From NCBI GenBank assembly GCA_030867875.1, contig JAOWCC010000019.1, positions 37,739,976 to 37,803,975 on the forward strand: DNA of 64,000 nt, in the 5' to 3' direction. This document shows, piece by piece, positions 56,701-63,899 of the stretch. Every line of letters begins with the position of its first letter. Positions within the stretch are counted from its first letter, which is position 1. The notes beneath the pieces were generated by a model. That model worked only from the letters and a program-made list of their open reading frames with translations, did not search any database and was not told where the DNA came from. The position numbers and the translations under genes were made by a program. Source of the stretch: Actinernus sp. WN-2022. Its lineage: Eukaryota; Cnidaria; Anthozoa; Actiniaria; Actinernidae.

Positions 56701-59268
56701 GGTTTTCTCCACCAATGCATTGAATGGAAAGTACATTTCATGTGCATCAAGCCTGCAAAGGGAGAAGTGTGATAACTCTTCATTCACGCATGAATTAAAG
56801 TACTTTGTTTTCTGTCTAACAAAAGAATATTTGTTGGACTTTATTCTCACGCTAAATATCACATGATTTAAACCTGTTAAAGTGAGGTTTTAGTTAACAA
56901 GCATATTAAAAGTGCAAATTCATTGAATATGCATTGCTTTGATATGCGTTTTATTGACTAAGTAAAAACTGATATCTAGCACTATTAACTTTTTCGTGAA
57001 ATGCTTAATTTAAACCTTCTAGTGTAATGCAGGGTCCTCCATTTTAACTACTAAAACGCACATTTTAGTGGTTTGTAATAATGTTCAACTAGAAAAAGTG
57101 TCTTTTGAGTAGCTTAAGCCGCCCATTGACATATTTAAATTGACCGTTGCTAGGGAAAGTTTGCGGAAAATTAAAGAGTGGCCAATGATTATTGTCAAGG
57201 TGACTCCTGGGGTAAAGTCTTGTAGTCTGATGATGTCATCAAGTGATGTCATGATGACGTCATCAAAATCAGAAAATTTCTAATCTCTCCAAGGATTTTT
57301 TATCTACTAGTAATTTATGAATATTTTACGAACCTACGAATTAATGCGCATAAAACCGAGCATGCATTTGCCATTACGACAAAAAATAAAGATTTTACAA
57401 CACTTGTCACTGAGTCCAATTTTAAGCTTTTTTGGCGAATGAAAATCAATAACTTTGGTATTTATTGTCGTTTTCGAAACTCCATGCTCAGTTTCGTGGA
57501 GAACTTGTTCAACAACGTTTTAACGGGAAAAAGTTTGGTGTTTAGTGAAAGCATGCTAAATGCTTAGCCTTAGGATTTTTAGAAACTAGAAGTGAAGAAA
57601 TTAACGCATGTGCAAAAGTGCCTGTTTTCTACAATAATATTAATCATAATTATATGGTCGAACAGGATGTGCATTTTCTCCTATTTCCTCCGACAATGGC
57701 CAGTTTTGGGACTTGGCTGAATACTCCAGTCTGCAATGAGCTAGCTTGATTGTCTAAAATGAGCTTCGGATCGGACTGTGTGGAGCACATGCCAGGAACC
57801 CATTTCGCGGCAAACCGAAGACCCAATAGAAATCAAGCTAAAATTATACCGAGATTCTACAGCTTTTACTTGAAGTTGAATATCGTGGCGTTCACAACAG
57901 TTTGTTTTCCGACATCAAAAATACTTTTTTAAGGATGAAAACTGACCTGTATTTTAATTAGTTGCACTGAGGTTCAATCACAACTTAACCAGGAACCTGA
58001 AAGCATTATCTGGAGACAAAAGTGTGCATGTTTGTGGAAGATTTGAGTTGAAAACCTGCCTGTCGAAAATCACTTGACTTCTTGAGTGGCCATACTTTTA
58101 GAAGCTATGTTCTCACTGGAAGCAGCCATTTCAGCTTCTGTATCTTTGACAACTTTAGATACATTGTACTATTTACTAGATGTTCTTTCAATCTATCAAC
58201 AGTGGAAAGAGCTTGGCTACATCGGAGAGTCTAATACAAGTTTGCTTTCCCAGTCATCGGCGATTTCCTGACTGATTTCATCACTGTGTTGGCGCCACCG
58301 TACGCTTGCCATTACTTTTTTACTCGGTACACGTTACTAATTATTTCCCTTTCTCTAGGTTTAAGTACAGTTAATTTTTTTTACAGTTAGAGGCCTTTCG
58401 AGTCCTGAACGATTCCTTCAAAATTATCGGATTGAGATTCTTGTCAAGTATTATTTTCTTTCACACGATAAACCAAGCTTTTCATTTTCCAGCGACAAAA
58501 GCACCCGCTACAGCTTGTTACGACTTTTGAACACTTTGCTTCATTCATTCATGAAAACCTTTCAGGTAAACCACAAATATAACTTATGTACAAACATGTG
58601 TAAGTATTAAAACTATCGGGTGGCCAGTGAACATGCATAAAATATTGCCCGAGTCGGCTGTTTTCTCAGCCTAACAAAAACCGGAAGTCAAAATCGCATC
58701 TGCTGCTGCAAGCATAGCAACGAAATAATTATGTCAATGGGCCCTTAAAGGATTAAAAGAGTCAGCACAGACGAATCCACGGAAGGGAAAGTATGGAAAG
58801 CAATCATTTTTGAGAAAAATCAATGATTTTATCCTTCATGGGAAATGTACACCAACTCTGTGCACATTGCCTTCTATATCATGGGATCATAGATGAGTTA
58901 GTACATGCTGTCTGTTTATCTCTGATGTTCATGTAGCGTTTAAACAGTTGTATAAACCTAGCTGATTTTAAACAAATTATAGAAAAATAGGGCTGCATAA
59001 TTATACAGATCATGCATAATTATACATTGTAGAGCTTAGATATTTATTATGCTTTACAATAGTGTGTTATACTGTGCCTTATTTTGTACTTCAAGTAAAA
59101 CTTCTCCTGTGATCAGTTACAGCACCATGGAAGTCATAAACTGCTAACAAGACTGAAACAATTGGTGAAGGATAGTCGTCAGCAGTGTGCTGTATTCTCT
59201 AATGAATTCTGTAAAGGAGCCTATGCAGCACGAGAAGCAGGAGAGAGCTTAGAGGCATGGCAAGAAAG
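38569..59268 (+). CDS. DIS3L: DIS3-like exonuclease 1, first four coding exons (gene continues past the window)
   Basis: Exons: 38569-38704, 40230-40282, 51477-51554, 59117-59268, all with GT-AG borders and matching phases (1, 0, 0, 2). The 139 or so encoded residues follow the N-terminus of DIS3L: LNVVREHYLRDDIPCHSALC, then LLSSDLTHYAVPD, FEFPEVQGVLFFQTV and CAVFSNEFCKGAYAAREAGE. This part corresponds to the N-terminal CR3-like motif and PIN-like region. The cold-shock and RNB exonuclease domains must lie beyond 64000. In other animals DIS3L is the 3'-5' RNase of the cytoplasmic exosome and lacks endonuclease activity because its PIN acidic residues are lost. The motif PCHSALC favours DIS3L over DIS3. 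Introns 2 (11.2 kb) and 3 (7.6 kb) are largely mobile DNA. Confidence 0.92.
39105..39350 (-). mobile_element. tRNA-derived SINE, copy B (DIS3L intron 1)
   Basis: On the minus strand the head reads gggtgatgcagcgtgcaagt, a B-box-like ggatttgactccc follows, and the body has gtgagttgagtgtgttg, ctctgagggtttttctc and gttttccaccctcc. The body order matches copy A at 9389-9641, while the heads differ more. The tail lies toward 39105. Confidence 0.65.
39351..40229. other. DIS3L intron 1 remainder; nothing recognised
   Basis: AT-rich intronic sequence. Duplicated snippets such as gatcctgcag/gatcctacaa near 39670-39715 are too short to classify. The intron ends with ttcttgcag before exon 2. Confidence 0.5.
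40230..40282 (+). CDS. DIS3L: DIS3L exon 2
   Basis: A 53-nt exon completes an aspartate codon from exon 1 and encodes AVLLSSDLTHYAVPDCQ, the SSDxTHYxxPD landmark of DIS3L. Acceptor ttcttgcag, donor gtatgt, phase 0. Confidence 0.92.
40719..41213. mobile_element. ~495-bp TIR element in DIS3L intron 2
   Basis: attggccactgg, gagtaggggactgggaccaa and gtgtgga at the left recur as complements at the right (ccacacttagtcccag, tctcctactcg, gtggccaat). The arms are about 65 bp with about 80 percent identity by eye. The interior has a G run at 40926. No coding capacity. Confidence 0.8.
41479..42273 (-). repeat. 3' LTR of the Gypsy element, interrupted
   Basis: It runs tgtaacgg ... ccgtcaca. After subtracting the 561-bp insertion (41567-42127) and one 6-bp duplication the LTR would be about 228 bp. 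The match to the 5' LTR covers the first ~118 bp. On the minus strand the adjoining 42274-42295 is purine-rich (aagggagggagtag), the polypurine tract. Confidence 0.85.
41567..42127. mobile_element. 561-bp TIR element inside the 3' LTR, 6-bp TSD
   Basis: The ends are tatggcgcgccgaatggtcc and its complement, with about 110-bp arms that also include gtgattacaatagcg and tatgttatcacc-like text. The centre is a tandem array of gatcaccagagttttttt-type units (41695-41960). ctttct flanks both ends (41561-41566, 42128-42133), and the undisturbed sequence is seen in the 5' LTR. Open frames rich in F and R here are translations of the array, not genes. Confidence 0.9.
42591..42953 (-). pseudogene. Gypsy integrase, C-terminal part
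   Basis: Minus-strand frame with SLMMLGREISLPVDLVFG, YAARLRERIDCVHKLARGHL, QQKRYYDHRG and GDAVSLHNPKRRKGLSPKL, the usual post-catalytic region ending in a GPY-like YEGPFLVIG. It is separated from the catalytic core by the insertion 42954-45802. Confidence 0.88.
43461..43620. repeat. Left minisatellite TIR of the nested MULE
   Basis: Six to seven units of gtcgtttcgccaccac, drifting to gtcgattcgccaccac toward the interior, paired with the complementary array at 45200-45359. Confidence 0.9.
43743..44255 (+). pseudogene. MULE transposase, C-terminal fragment
   Basis: A 170-codon frame reads MALPFLPPSEIEPMFERM, WPPSSWSVYQKAIRTNNDVE, GWHNALNRRA and LPLYLLINLLHREA, with a basic coiled tail. The TNNDVEGWHN..LNRR block is typical of MULE transposases found with FLYWCH-type fingers in animals. 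The N-terminal catalytic part is missing, since the upstream 180 bp are TIR. It may be one remaining exon or a deletion derivative. Confidence 0.75.
44850..44985. repeat. 14-bp minisatellite (ttcgaagtttcatg)n
   Basis: Eight to nine nearly perfect 14-bp units between 44858 and 44978. Overlapping open frames are simply the translated repeat. Confidence 0.92.
44998..45250. repeat. ~148-bp tandem duplication inside the nested MULE
   Basis: ttaccgtttattccctttca...gtgtatgagtcgatcggtaac...gtggtggcgaatcgac occurs twice in a row (44998 onward and 45146 onward). The second copy borders the right minisatellite TIR. Confidence 0.85.
45803..46270 (-). pseudogene. Gypsy integrase, catalytic core part
   Basis: Minus-strand frames: MPRASLKNYNVGGPLERVAL with ALDALGPLPESDRGNKYILV (first catalytic Asp), VIADYFTKW, PRQLHSDQGSNFES (second Asp) and a region toward the glutamate. 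Frame changes near 46130 and 45960 break it. The upstream zinc-binding H2C2 region (46270-46500) is poorly preserved. Confidence 0.88.
46721..47498 (-). pseudogene. Gypsy RT connection and RNase H
   Basis: It reads LRSFLGLCSYYRRFVKSFAE, WAKECDEAFQKLK, FILDTDANNEGIGAVLSQ (RNase H first Asp region), VVAYFSSSLTKSERNYCVTR and ELQAVVKSVKRFHHYLYG. It continues after a shift into HRSGKNHTNADALSRKPC, the usual C-terminal RNase H motif. Confidence 0.9.
47483..48292 (-). pseudogene. Gypsy reverse transcriptase with altered catalytic motif
   Basis: A 269-codon frame carries DGIAEPSSSPWASPIVLVKK, FCVDYKKLNEVTIKDSYPIP, LDLCSGYWQVEM and FGLCNAPATFERLMERVL. Where YLDD is expected the frame reads LAYLDIIIHAST, so the second aspartate of the YxDD metal site is isoleucine. 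This change alone should abolish polymerisation. The frame is otherwise long and open. Confidence 0.92.
48562..48903 (-). pseudogene. Gypsy aspartic protease
   Basis: The frame reads KFLVDTGANITIIKP (DTG active site with flap-side hydrophobics), MVLADGSCAPFVERG, HPIWVADIEPVGILGLDFI (ILG motif). Catalytic residues look intact, but the frame breaks before RT near 48560. Confidence 0.9.
48917..50182 (-). pseudogene. Gypsy gag region with degenerate zinc knuckle
   Basis: Fragments begin MASHLDTDSEVRF at 50182. Later frames give PAAFDGSAFLGKL and HSWENYKAQFELIADLNEWA (gag capsid-like block), then QAQPKTLNEALDVAVELEAF. The nucleocapsid knuckle near 49115-49155 reads CWTCGDKDYLRRDC, so tyrosine replaces the histidine of CX2CX4HX4C. 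At least five frame changes. Confidence 0.85.
50195..50211 (-). promoter_or_regulatory. Gypsy primer-binding site, tRNA-Leu-like
   Basis: On the minus strand tggtggctagcggtggg starts two bases after the 5' LTR. It complements the 3' end of animal tRNA-Leu (CCCACCGCT.GCCACCA) with one extra base, and complementarity may run on into the T arm. The tRNA match is from memory. Confidence 0.6.
50214..50331 (-). repeat. 5' LTR of the Gypsy element, truncated
   Basis: It matches the 3' LTR from tgtaacgg to gatatctgagag and then diverges, so only about half of the ~228-bp LTR remains. 50332-50440 is then unrelated G-rich sequence. Confidence 0.8.
50440..50563. repeat. Terminal fragment related to the 1764-4016 element
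   Basis: Tandem ataacctaggttg-like units followed by gacctgaaaataaatttgac and ctgtaaca match the right end of the element at 3885-4013 (ctaggttgaaaaa..., acctgaag..., gacctgcaaca). Only one end is present. Confidence 0.75.
50564..51476. other. DIS3L intron 2, 3' part; nothing recognised
   Basis: AT-rich intronic sequence. Open frames at 50804-51170 show no family resemblance. The intron ends gtgcttag at 51476. Confidence 0.5.
51477..51554 (+). CDS. DIS3L: DIS3L exon 3
   Basis: 78 nt, phase 0 at both ends, encodes VAKLFLEVFEFPEVQGVLFF and QTVLNH, aligned to the PIN-like helix region of DIS3L. Donor gtgagt. It stands alone between two mobile-element-filled introns. Confidence 0.92.
51678..51931. 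mobile_element. ~254-bp TIR MITE in DIS3L intron 3
   Basis: agtact...atttcgtatgagtgggacaa(actac) at the left is mirrored by (gtag)tttgtcccactcatacgaaat...agtact at the right. The arms are about 40 bp. Interior short repeats include ggttac(t/a)gtat. Confidence 0.85.
52085..52250. repeat. Degenerate minisatellite (atcatagatgagttagtac...)n
   Basis: Four to five units of ~40 bp built around gggatcatagatgagttag and tacatgtacgtactatat. One further unit (catgggatcatagatgagtt) lies beyond the large inverted-repeat element at 58879, so that element probably inserted into this array. Confidence 0.8.
52300..52700. repeat. Subterminal repeats of the 6.6-kb unit
   Basis: 52310-52460 has diverged gcgcgttaaggtgccttttagg units related to the 74-bp array at 55871. 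52500-52640 has gattttgccgtgatgaaaat units. 52655-52700 repeats the agcctgaatttcagccgtct module found inverted at 32515-32565. Confidence 0.65.
53110..53920 (-). pseudogene. LTR-retrotransposon gag remnant
   Basis: Two minus-strand frames (53920-53690 and 53667-53110) give AQKTIDDLALEIEAKVCGYD, then NTIHFRKEFKITGSIGGETE, KDRLSFVGLLRQIDSGVAKG, HKLRQVIRAHYQEKSSTELY and DFLLRALSRS. This is the gag type common in cnidarian Gypsy/Mag-like elements. A stop separates the two parts. There is no zinc knuckle, protease or RT, so the copy is truncated after the capsid part. Confidence 0.8.
54116..54362 (-). repeat. Primer-binding site and 5' LTR of the gag remnant
   Basis: On the minus strand tggtgaccccgacgtgatc (54134-54116) follows an LTR end cctgtaaca by a few bases. 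A tggtgaccccgacg primer site is familiar from invertebrate Gypsy elements. The LTR would be about 54138-54362, with TG and CA ends. No second LTR was found. Confidence 0.65.
54363..55290 (+). pseudogene. LINE C-terminal fragment with 3' UTR
   Basis: Frames read LLINPQKTKFLLIGMQQML, then after a shift VPVSTAKDLGLIIDSQLTFN, HVAHLVSSCMAKLCQINRVK, LLYCSTVWSN, LRELNWLPMKQQLFLREAVM, and after a stop near 54918 HYSGVKLWNDLDYELK. This is the post-catalytic half of a CR1/L2-like RT. The 3' end is a short atgtatgt run near 55270. Confidence 0.88.
55297..55738. repeat. ~72-bp tandem array, six units
   Basis: Units contain gttagcgggccgagtttatt, gaagcgttcgttgtt, gccagtttaaacacaccg and caaaggacggt. Starts near 55297, 55366, 55440, 55513, 55582 and 55650. 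Units differ by 5-20 percent. No coding role is seen. Confidence 0.9.
55871..56620. repeat. 74-bp tandem array, ten near-identical units
   Basis: The unit begins tagggcgcgttacttaaggc and includes gcgcgcttttaggcgtgttt. Exactly 740 bases separate the first and the eleventh (partial) start, 55871 and 56611. Only one site varies regularly (agtcgcc or agtctcc). This homogeneity means recent amplification or ongoing homogenisation. Confidence 0.95.
56640..58842. other. No recognisable gene (right part of the 6.6-kb unit)
   Basis: AT-rich sequence without supported coding regions. A CRE-rich palindromic patch (gatgtcatcaagtgatgtca, tgatgacgtcatca) lies at 57225-57270. Open frames at 57750-58271 show no family resemblance. 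Confidence 0.5.
59117..59268 (+). CDS. DIS3L: DIS3L exon 4
   Basis: 152 nt, entering in phase 0 and leaving in phase 2. It encodes LQHHGSHKLLTRLKQLVKDS, RQQCAVFSNEFCKGAYAARE and AGESLEAWQE. The REAGESLEAWQ stretch corresponds to RERGESMEKWQ in vertebrate DIS3L. Donor gtaaga at 59269. The next exon is not found before 64000, so intron 4 exceeds 4.7 kb. Confidence 0.92.
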
Positions 59269-59644
59269 GTAAGATGTATATGCATGCATTCATTATACAA
59301 ATCAAATGTTTGTACACACATGAGACAAAACTAATGTGGTTGTTCCTGTACTTACATGTACATGTACATGTGTTACAGAGAGTGTGTTACAGAGAGTGTG
59401 TTACACATGTAATATTTAAGATAATTTTATAACTTCCCGATCAGGAATCAATTATGCCTTTTTGCACACAGTCCTTCCATTATAGTCAGAGGTTGCCAAT
59501 TTCAACCCCTAAAAATAGGAATATCATCCCTACCAGCCGAATATAGGAAGAACCCACCCTCCTCCCTGGGCAGCACTTCTACTCAGTTTTTTAAGACCCT
59601 GGTCAGAGTTGGTCTGGCCTAACCATTATTCCTTTCTATGAACT

Positions 59645-59881
59645 TAATGGAAACCCGGCAAACTTTAAAGGGGCTAACAAAGGTGCTGCGATTTAGGTTG
59701 GAAGGGGGTAAGACAAAAAATTGTGCACAGTCATAGTTCATTAGCGTCTCCTGAATGACTAAACCCACACATTTCTGTTGGCTATTGTGTTTTGTGTACG
59801 GTCACTGTTGAAAAATGTGAACAAAGACCTATAAGAAAGAAGGTCACTGGGTTTCATAACGATTCCTCTCTATTAACTATG
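59645..59881 (-). mobile_element. MITE in DIS3L intron 4, family copy 2
   Basis: It matches the MITE at 16766-17052 in reverse orientation: gaaacccggcaaactt, gctgcgatttaggttggaag, ggggtaagacaaaa, gtgcac and tcatagttcattagcg. The right end has ctctattaactatgg. The left terminal repeat is worn. Confidence 0.8.
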
Positions 59882-60618
59882 GTCTGGCTTATAACTGGGC
59901 TAGTGAAATTACTTAATATGTGACCTTACACCAGAAAACGTACAATAACGACTTTCCGTTTAGCGTGCTAAGCCGTTTGTTATCGGTGTACACGGGTTAG
60001 AAAACCGTCTACACGGCTTCGAAAGTCGATTACACGGCTTCGAAAGTCGTTTTTTCCCTGCCGTGTGAACGAGTTGTGAAGCCGTTTCTGGGCCAGGCCG
60101 TTTAATTGCCGTGCAAAAGTAATGCAAACGTATTTCGACGAATTTCGCTCTTTGTTCCTACGAATGTCGCACAATTTCGTATTTTAACCTTTCTTTCACC
60201 AGGATTAACGCGTGATAAATTCGAATTCATAACAAACACAGTTTTACAAACGTACAGTAAGATGGTTTTGGTAAATACCTTGCGTATAAAGTCCCCGTCA
60301 ATCGTGAACTGTCAGCCAGACGCGTGTCTCATTTCTGACACAAATACCGCGGGGGCGCAATTAGCTAGGGCACTTTCCATTTACGAGAACTGACTGATCT
60401 GATCCGATGCATTAAAGCTTTTTAATTCAAAAGGAATTGCATTTCCCCAGTAGAAGTTTTCTAGTAAGAGTATAGAAGTTTTTGCACGTCTTTCATGACA
60501 AACGTTGCTTCAAAATTCTGTTCATGTTCTGCAAAAATCAGACTGACACGTTCACGCCTGACTGATTGCACGTGGAAATTCATACTCCAAGAAGAGTTGA
60601 GATTTAATACACAAACAT
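59882..60618. other. No recognisable gene
   Basis: A doubled tacacggcttcgaaagtcg lies at 60012-60050 within a stretch of ccgtttgttatcgg-like text. The frame at 60106-60393 is unsupported. Confidence 0.45.
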
Positions 60619-60823
60619 TTAGGGGCCGACCATTTAACGTTTGAGGGGGGGGGGGGGGGGGGGGGGGTGTTTTTGAAAAAAAATATCCTGCAAGCGGAAA
60701 AGCTTTGTTCTGGCTCCGCTTTTTCGCAACTTTTTCGCAACAACACTGCTAAAGAAAAAAAAATCGAGCACAGACAAGAACACCCATCCTCCCCCCCTCA
60801 AAAGTCAAATGGTCGGCCCCTTA
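60619..60823. mobile_element. ~205-bp TIR MITE with G/C-run arms
   Basis: ttaggggccgaccattt...ttgaggggg(g)n is mirrored by ccccccctcaaaagtcaaat and ggtcggcccctta. The arms are about 45 bp. A related end (gggacggaccatttga) occurs at 31177 inside the 2.17-kb element. Confidence 0.85.
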
Positions 60824-61825
60824 CAATGATTTCTGCCGAAACCTTTTAATACTAGTAACAAGACAAGGATATGCCGTAAATGGTGTTATGCTTTGCGCTC
60901 AGTGAGTGAGTCAAGCTTTAAAGCGGGCCACACAGCCGTAATGTTTTGTTTATTTTACGGCTCACAATATTTTGATAACTGCATGGTCCGAATTTACTTG
61001 AAAACGTTATGCAATGACTTTTACAAAGATCTGGAAGTCTGACGGATCTGAATATTATTGTGGATATACGGTAACGTTTACAAAATTGAACACTTCCGAA
61101 GTTGGGACATGCGATTAGTAACGCAATGTTCCTTTCGTTTATTAGCCTAGGTCGTGTACTGTAAGTACGTCGGCTAAATCCTTTGTACCTTATCCCGGAT
61201 TCCATTCATACTTCCCATTACCCACGCTGTGTTTCAAGTTTCCCCAATAATCCTATTAGACGATTCTATACGCTTTTACGTCAAAGGATAAACCAGATCA
61301 AATATGACCGTCAGTAGATGACAAACAAAACCGGAATACATTTTTCCTCATGGTTTTCCAAATGCTTAGAATTAGATTTTGACTACAAAATGACCAATAA
61401 TGGTGAGTACATTGGTAGATAGTCATCGACTTAGTTGGAAGCCGGTTGAGATAGAAAACCGGCAAGGCATCCCCGGCCGGCTTCGAATTGAAAGATACTG
61501 GACCGGCACTGGGCTGTTTTTTTACTTCATGTATCCAGTCATATTCACCAGGATAACCCGGCTTGGCCGACTATAGTGTGCAATTTTATTTTATTTCTCA
61601 CACAATGAGTAAGGAATTGTTATTTTTTCATTTAGTTTTCTATCACTGAGTGTGTTATAGATATAATTAGAATAGTTGAAGGGGTAAATACTTTGTTTTT
61701 CGTTAGATTAGAGTACTTCAGCCGGAAGGAAATCAATATCAAGTCATTATTTTAAAACTGTTTTTATTGTAACATTTATGAGACAATTTTATTTTATTCC
61801 ATTATTTACTGTTCATGATTTCTAC
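60824..61825. other. No gene; left arm of a long inverted repeat at about 61035-61150
   Basis: 61035-61115 (ctgaatattattgtggatat ... cacttccgaagttgggac) is the reverse complement of the last ~85 bases of the window. Similarity continues more weakly outward (taataaacgaaagga). No coding region is supported. Confidence 0.8.
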
Positions 61826-62420
61826 GGTTTATCTCTAGCAGTAGCACACTCCGACGGAACGTCTGGATGCTACTGGCCTGACCTAAGTTACTGGCATTTT
61901 AAAATGTTTGCAAACTAAGAATACAGTTTATCTCTAGCAGTAGCACGCTCCGACAAAACATCTGGGTGCCACTGGTCTGACCTAAAGTTACTCCGTACAC
62001 ATTTAAAATGTTTACATACAAAAAATACAGTTTATCGCTAGCAGTAGCACGCTCCGACGAAACATCTGGGTGCCACTGGTCTGACCTAAAGTTACAAAAA
62101 ATACAGTTTATCGCTAGCAGTAGCACGCTCCGACGAAACATTGGGTGCCACTGGTCTGACCTAAAGTTACTCCGTACGCATTTAAAATGTTTACATACAA
62201 AAAATACAGTTTATCGCTAGCAGTAGCACGCTCCGACGAAACATCTGGGTGCCACTGGTCTGACCTAAAGTTACTCCGTACGCATTTAAAATGTTTACAT
62301 ACAAAAAATACAGTTTATCGCTAGCAGTAGCACGCTCTGACGAAACGTCTGGGTGCCTGACTGGACTGACCTAAAGTTACTCCGTACGCATTTAAAATGT
62401 TTACATACGAAAATACTGGT
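61826..62420. repeat. 104-bp tandem array, about six units
   Basis: Units contain tacagtttatcgctagcagt, agcacgctccgacgaaacat, gtgccactggtctgacctaa and gcatttaaaatgtttacata. Starts near 61826, 61924, 62030, 62102, 62205 and 62309. One unit (62030-62101) is shortened by about 30 bp. Small overlapping frames are shadows of the repeat. Confidence 0.93.
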
Positions 62421-62883
62421 TAGTATCACGATTCACTGATCACTTTGTTTACTTTTGAGACGCCAATATAACATGGTATTGCGTCTCAGAATACCAGCCT
62501 CTGATTGGCTCTTGCGCGAGCCCTTGCAGTTACATGGGTTCCAGGTCAAGGTCAAAAGTCGTTTGTTCAACAGCAAGATTTCTACAATTTCACCTTCAAA
62601 ACACTGTAAATTACAAGATAAGCATCATTCAATCCTAAAGGTAAGGTTGGCATTGTAGTTTCCGTCAGAAATCTAACACTCTTATTCGCTAAAAGTACAA
62701 TTTTCATAATTTTTGAAGAGATTTCAAAACACGTCGCGAAAGTTTTCGCCACTCAAGCCGTGAAACCGTTGCCATAGATATACTAGGCGCCTTTTGAGAA
62801 TTGAAATTACGATCAGAATAAGTTTGGTGCTTCATTCTCTTCTTTCTTTTGACAATTCCCGACTTAACTGTTGAATCGCGATA
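62421..62883. other. No recognisable gene
   Basis: gagacgccaatataacatgg and gcgtctcagaatacc near 62458-62495 echo the gagacgcgatacc ends of the next foldback. Otherwise nothing is seen. Confidence 0.45.
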
Positions 62884-63060
62884 CAAAACTAATTGAGATT
62901 TTGAGACGCGATACCGAATTATATTGCCGGCGTTGGAAGAAAATATATTATTCGTATTGGGCTTCGTCGCTGCGCGACTCCGCCCAATACGGAATATATT
63001 TTCTCCCAACTGGCTGGCAATATAATTCGGTATCGCGTCTCAAAATCTCAATTAGTTTAT
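62884..63060. repeat. Foldback element (~75-bp arms)
   Basis: aaactaattgagattttgag, acgcgataccgaattatatt and gaaaatatatt at the left return as complements at the right (aatataattcggtatcgcgt, ctcaaaatctcaattagttt). The loop holds cgtcgctgcgcgactccgc. Confidence 0.92.
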
Positions 63061-63253
63061 AATATTTGAAAAAAAACTGCGTAAAATAACAAGCATAGTT
63101 GGTACCTCAAGGCGTACATGACAGAGAGATATTCTGTTTAGCAGGAGTTTTTACGCAGTTACAATAGCACCAATATTGTGCCCTCTTTAGGTTTTCTTTA
63201 GGTAATACACAGATCAAGAGTATATACAGTACCGCCTGGAATTATTGAAGCAT

Positions 63254-63395
63254 TTACCGCGGTTTTACCGCGTCCAATGACCGCGGTAATACCGCGGTTT
63301 GACCTCAGAATGACCGCAGTATTACCGCGGTAATACCTCGGTAAAACTGCGGTAATACCTCGGTAAAACCGCGGTCAACTGCGGTAATTAGTTGC
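63254..63395. repeat. Short tandem repeats of accgcggtaa-type units
   Basis: Alternating taccgcggtaatacc and cctcggtaaaactgcgg units, many of them self-complementary (ccgcgg). Period is about 9-17 bases with drift. Confidence 0.85.
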
Positions 63396-63525
63396 GTGAC
63401 CGCTGAGATTTGTATCACGCCGAATTTAGTGTGAAGATGTAGCAGTCATGATCACAAACGTGCGAGTTTGGCGCGATGACTCGGCGTTCTTTTCATTCTT
63501 TACTCAACACCGCTGTTAACTTTAT

Positions 63526-63695
63526 AATCTTTTATTTTCGTTTCATTCAGAACTCTAACGGCGGGTAGAGAAGCACTCATCGGTGAAACTAAGACTTTAG
63601 AATCTTTTATTTTCGCTTCATTCAGGACTCAAACGGCGGGTAGAGAAGCACTCATCGGTGAAACTAAGACTTTAGAATCTTTTATTTTCGCTTCA
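63526..63695. repeat. 75-bp tandem duplication
   Basis: aatcttttattttcg...aacggcgggtagagaagcac...tgaaactaagactttag occurs at 63526 and 63601, with the start of a third unit at 63676. Confidence 0.92.
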
Positions 63696-63899
63696 AGTTA
63701 CTTCCGGCTCACTCGGTCAATTCGACCAACCCGAGTTGTAAACTTTATTCGGACTTTGACTAACTGAACTTTACGGCTCACTTTCGAACGGTACAGGAGG
63801 ACAACTGTAGAGTTTACTTCAGTTCAGTGAGTATAATCAGGCTAATAATGGCTCCGCTAAGAATAGAAATCCGATGCTTTGAACCCGGTTTGAATCGAA

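Larger units (their letters stand above)
52260..58867. mobile_element. 6.6-kb unit bounded by a 25-bp inverted repeat (DIS3L intron 3)
   Basis: atgtgcacatagttggtgta(cattt) at 52260 and its complement with one mismatch at 58843-58867 face inward. Minisatellite units lie just outside both. Within are an LTR-element gag and LTR, a LINE piece and two tandem arrays. No transposase of its own is seen. It may be a large non-autonomous DNA element that has collected others. Confidence 0.6.

Noticed and set aside
57225..57270. CRE enhancer from repeated tgacgtca-like words
   Set aside because: Lies in mobile-element DNA far from an exon. The palindromic repetition is more simply explained by repeat origin.
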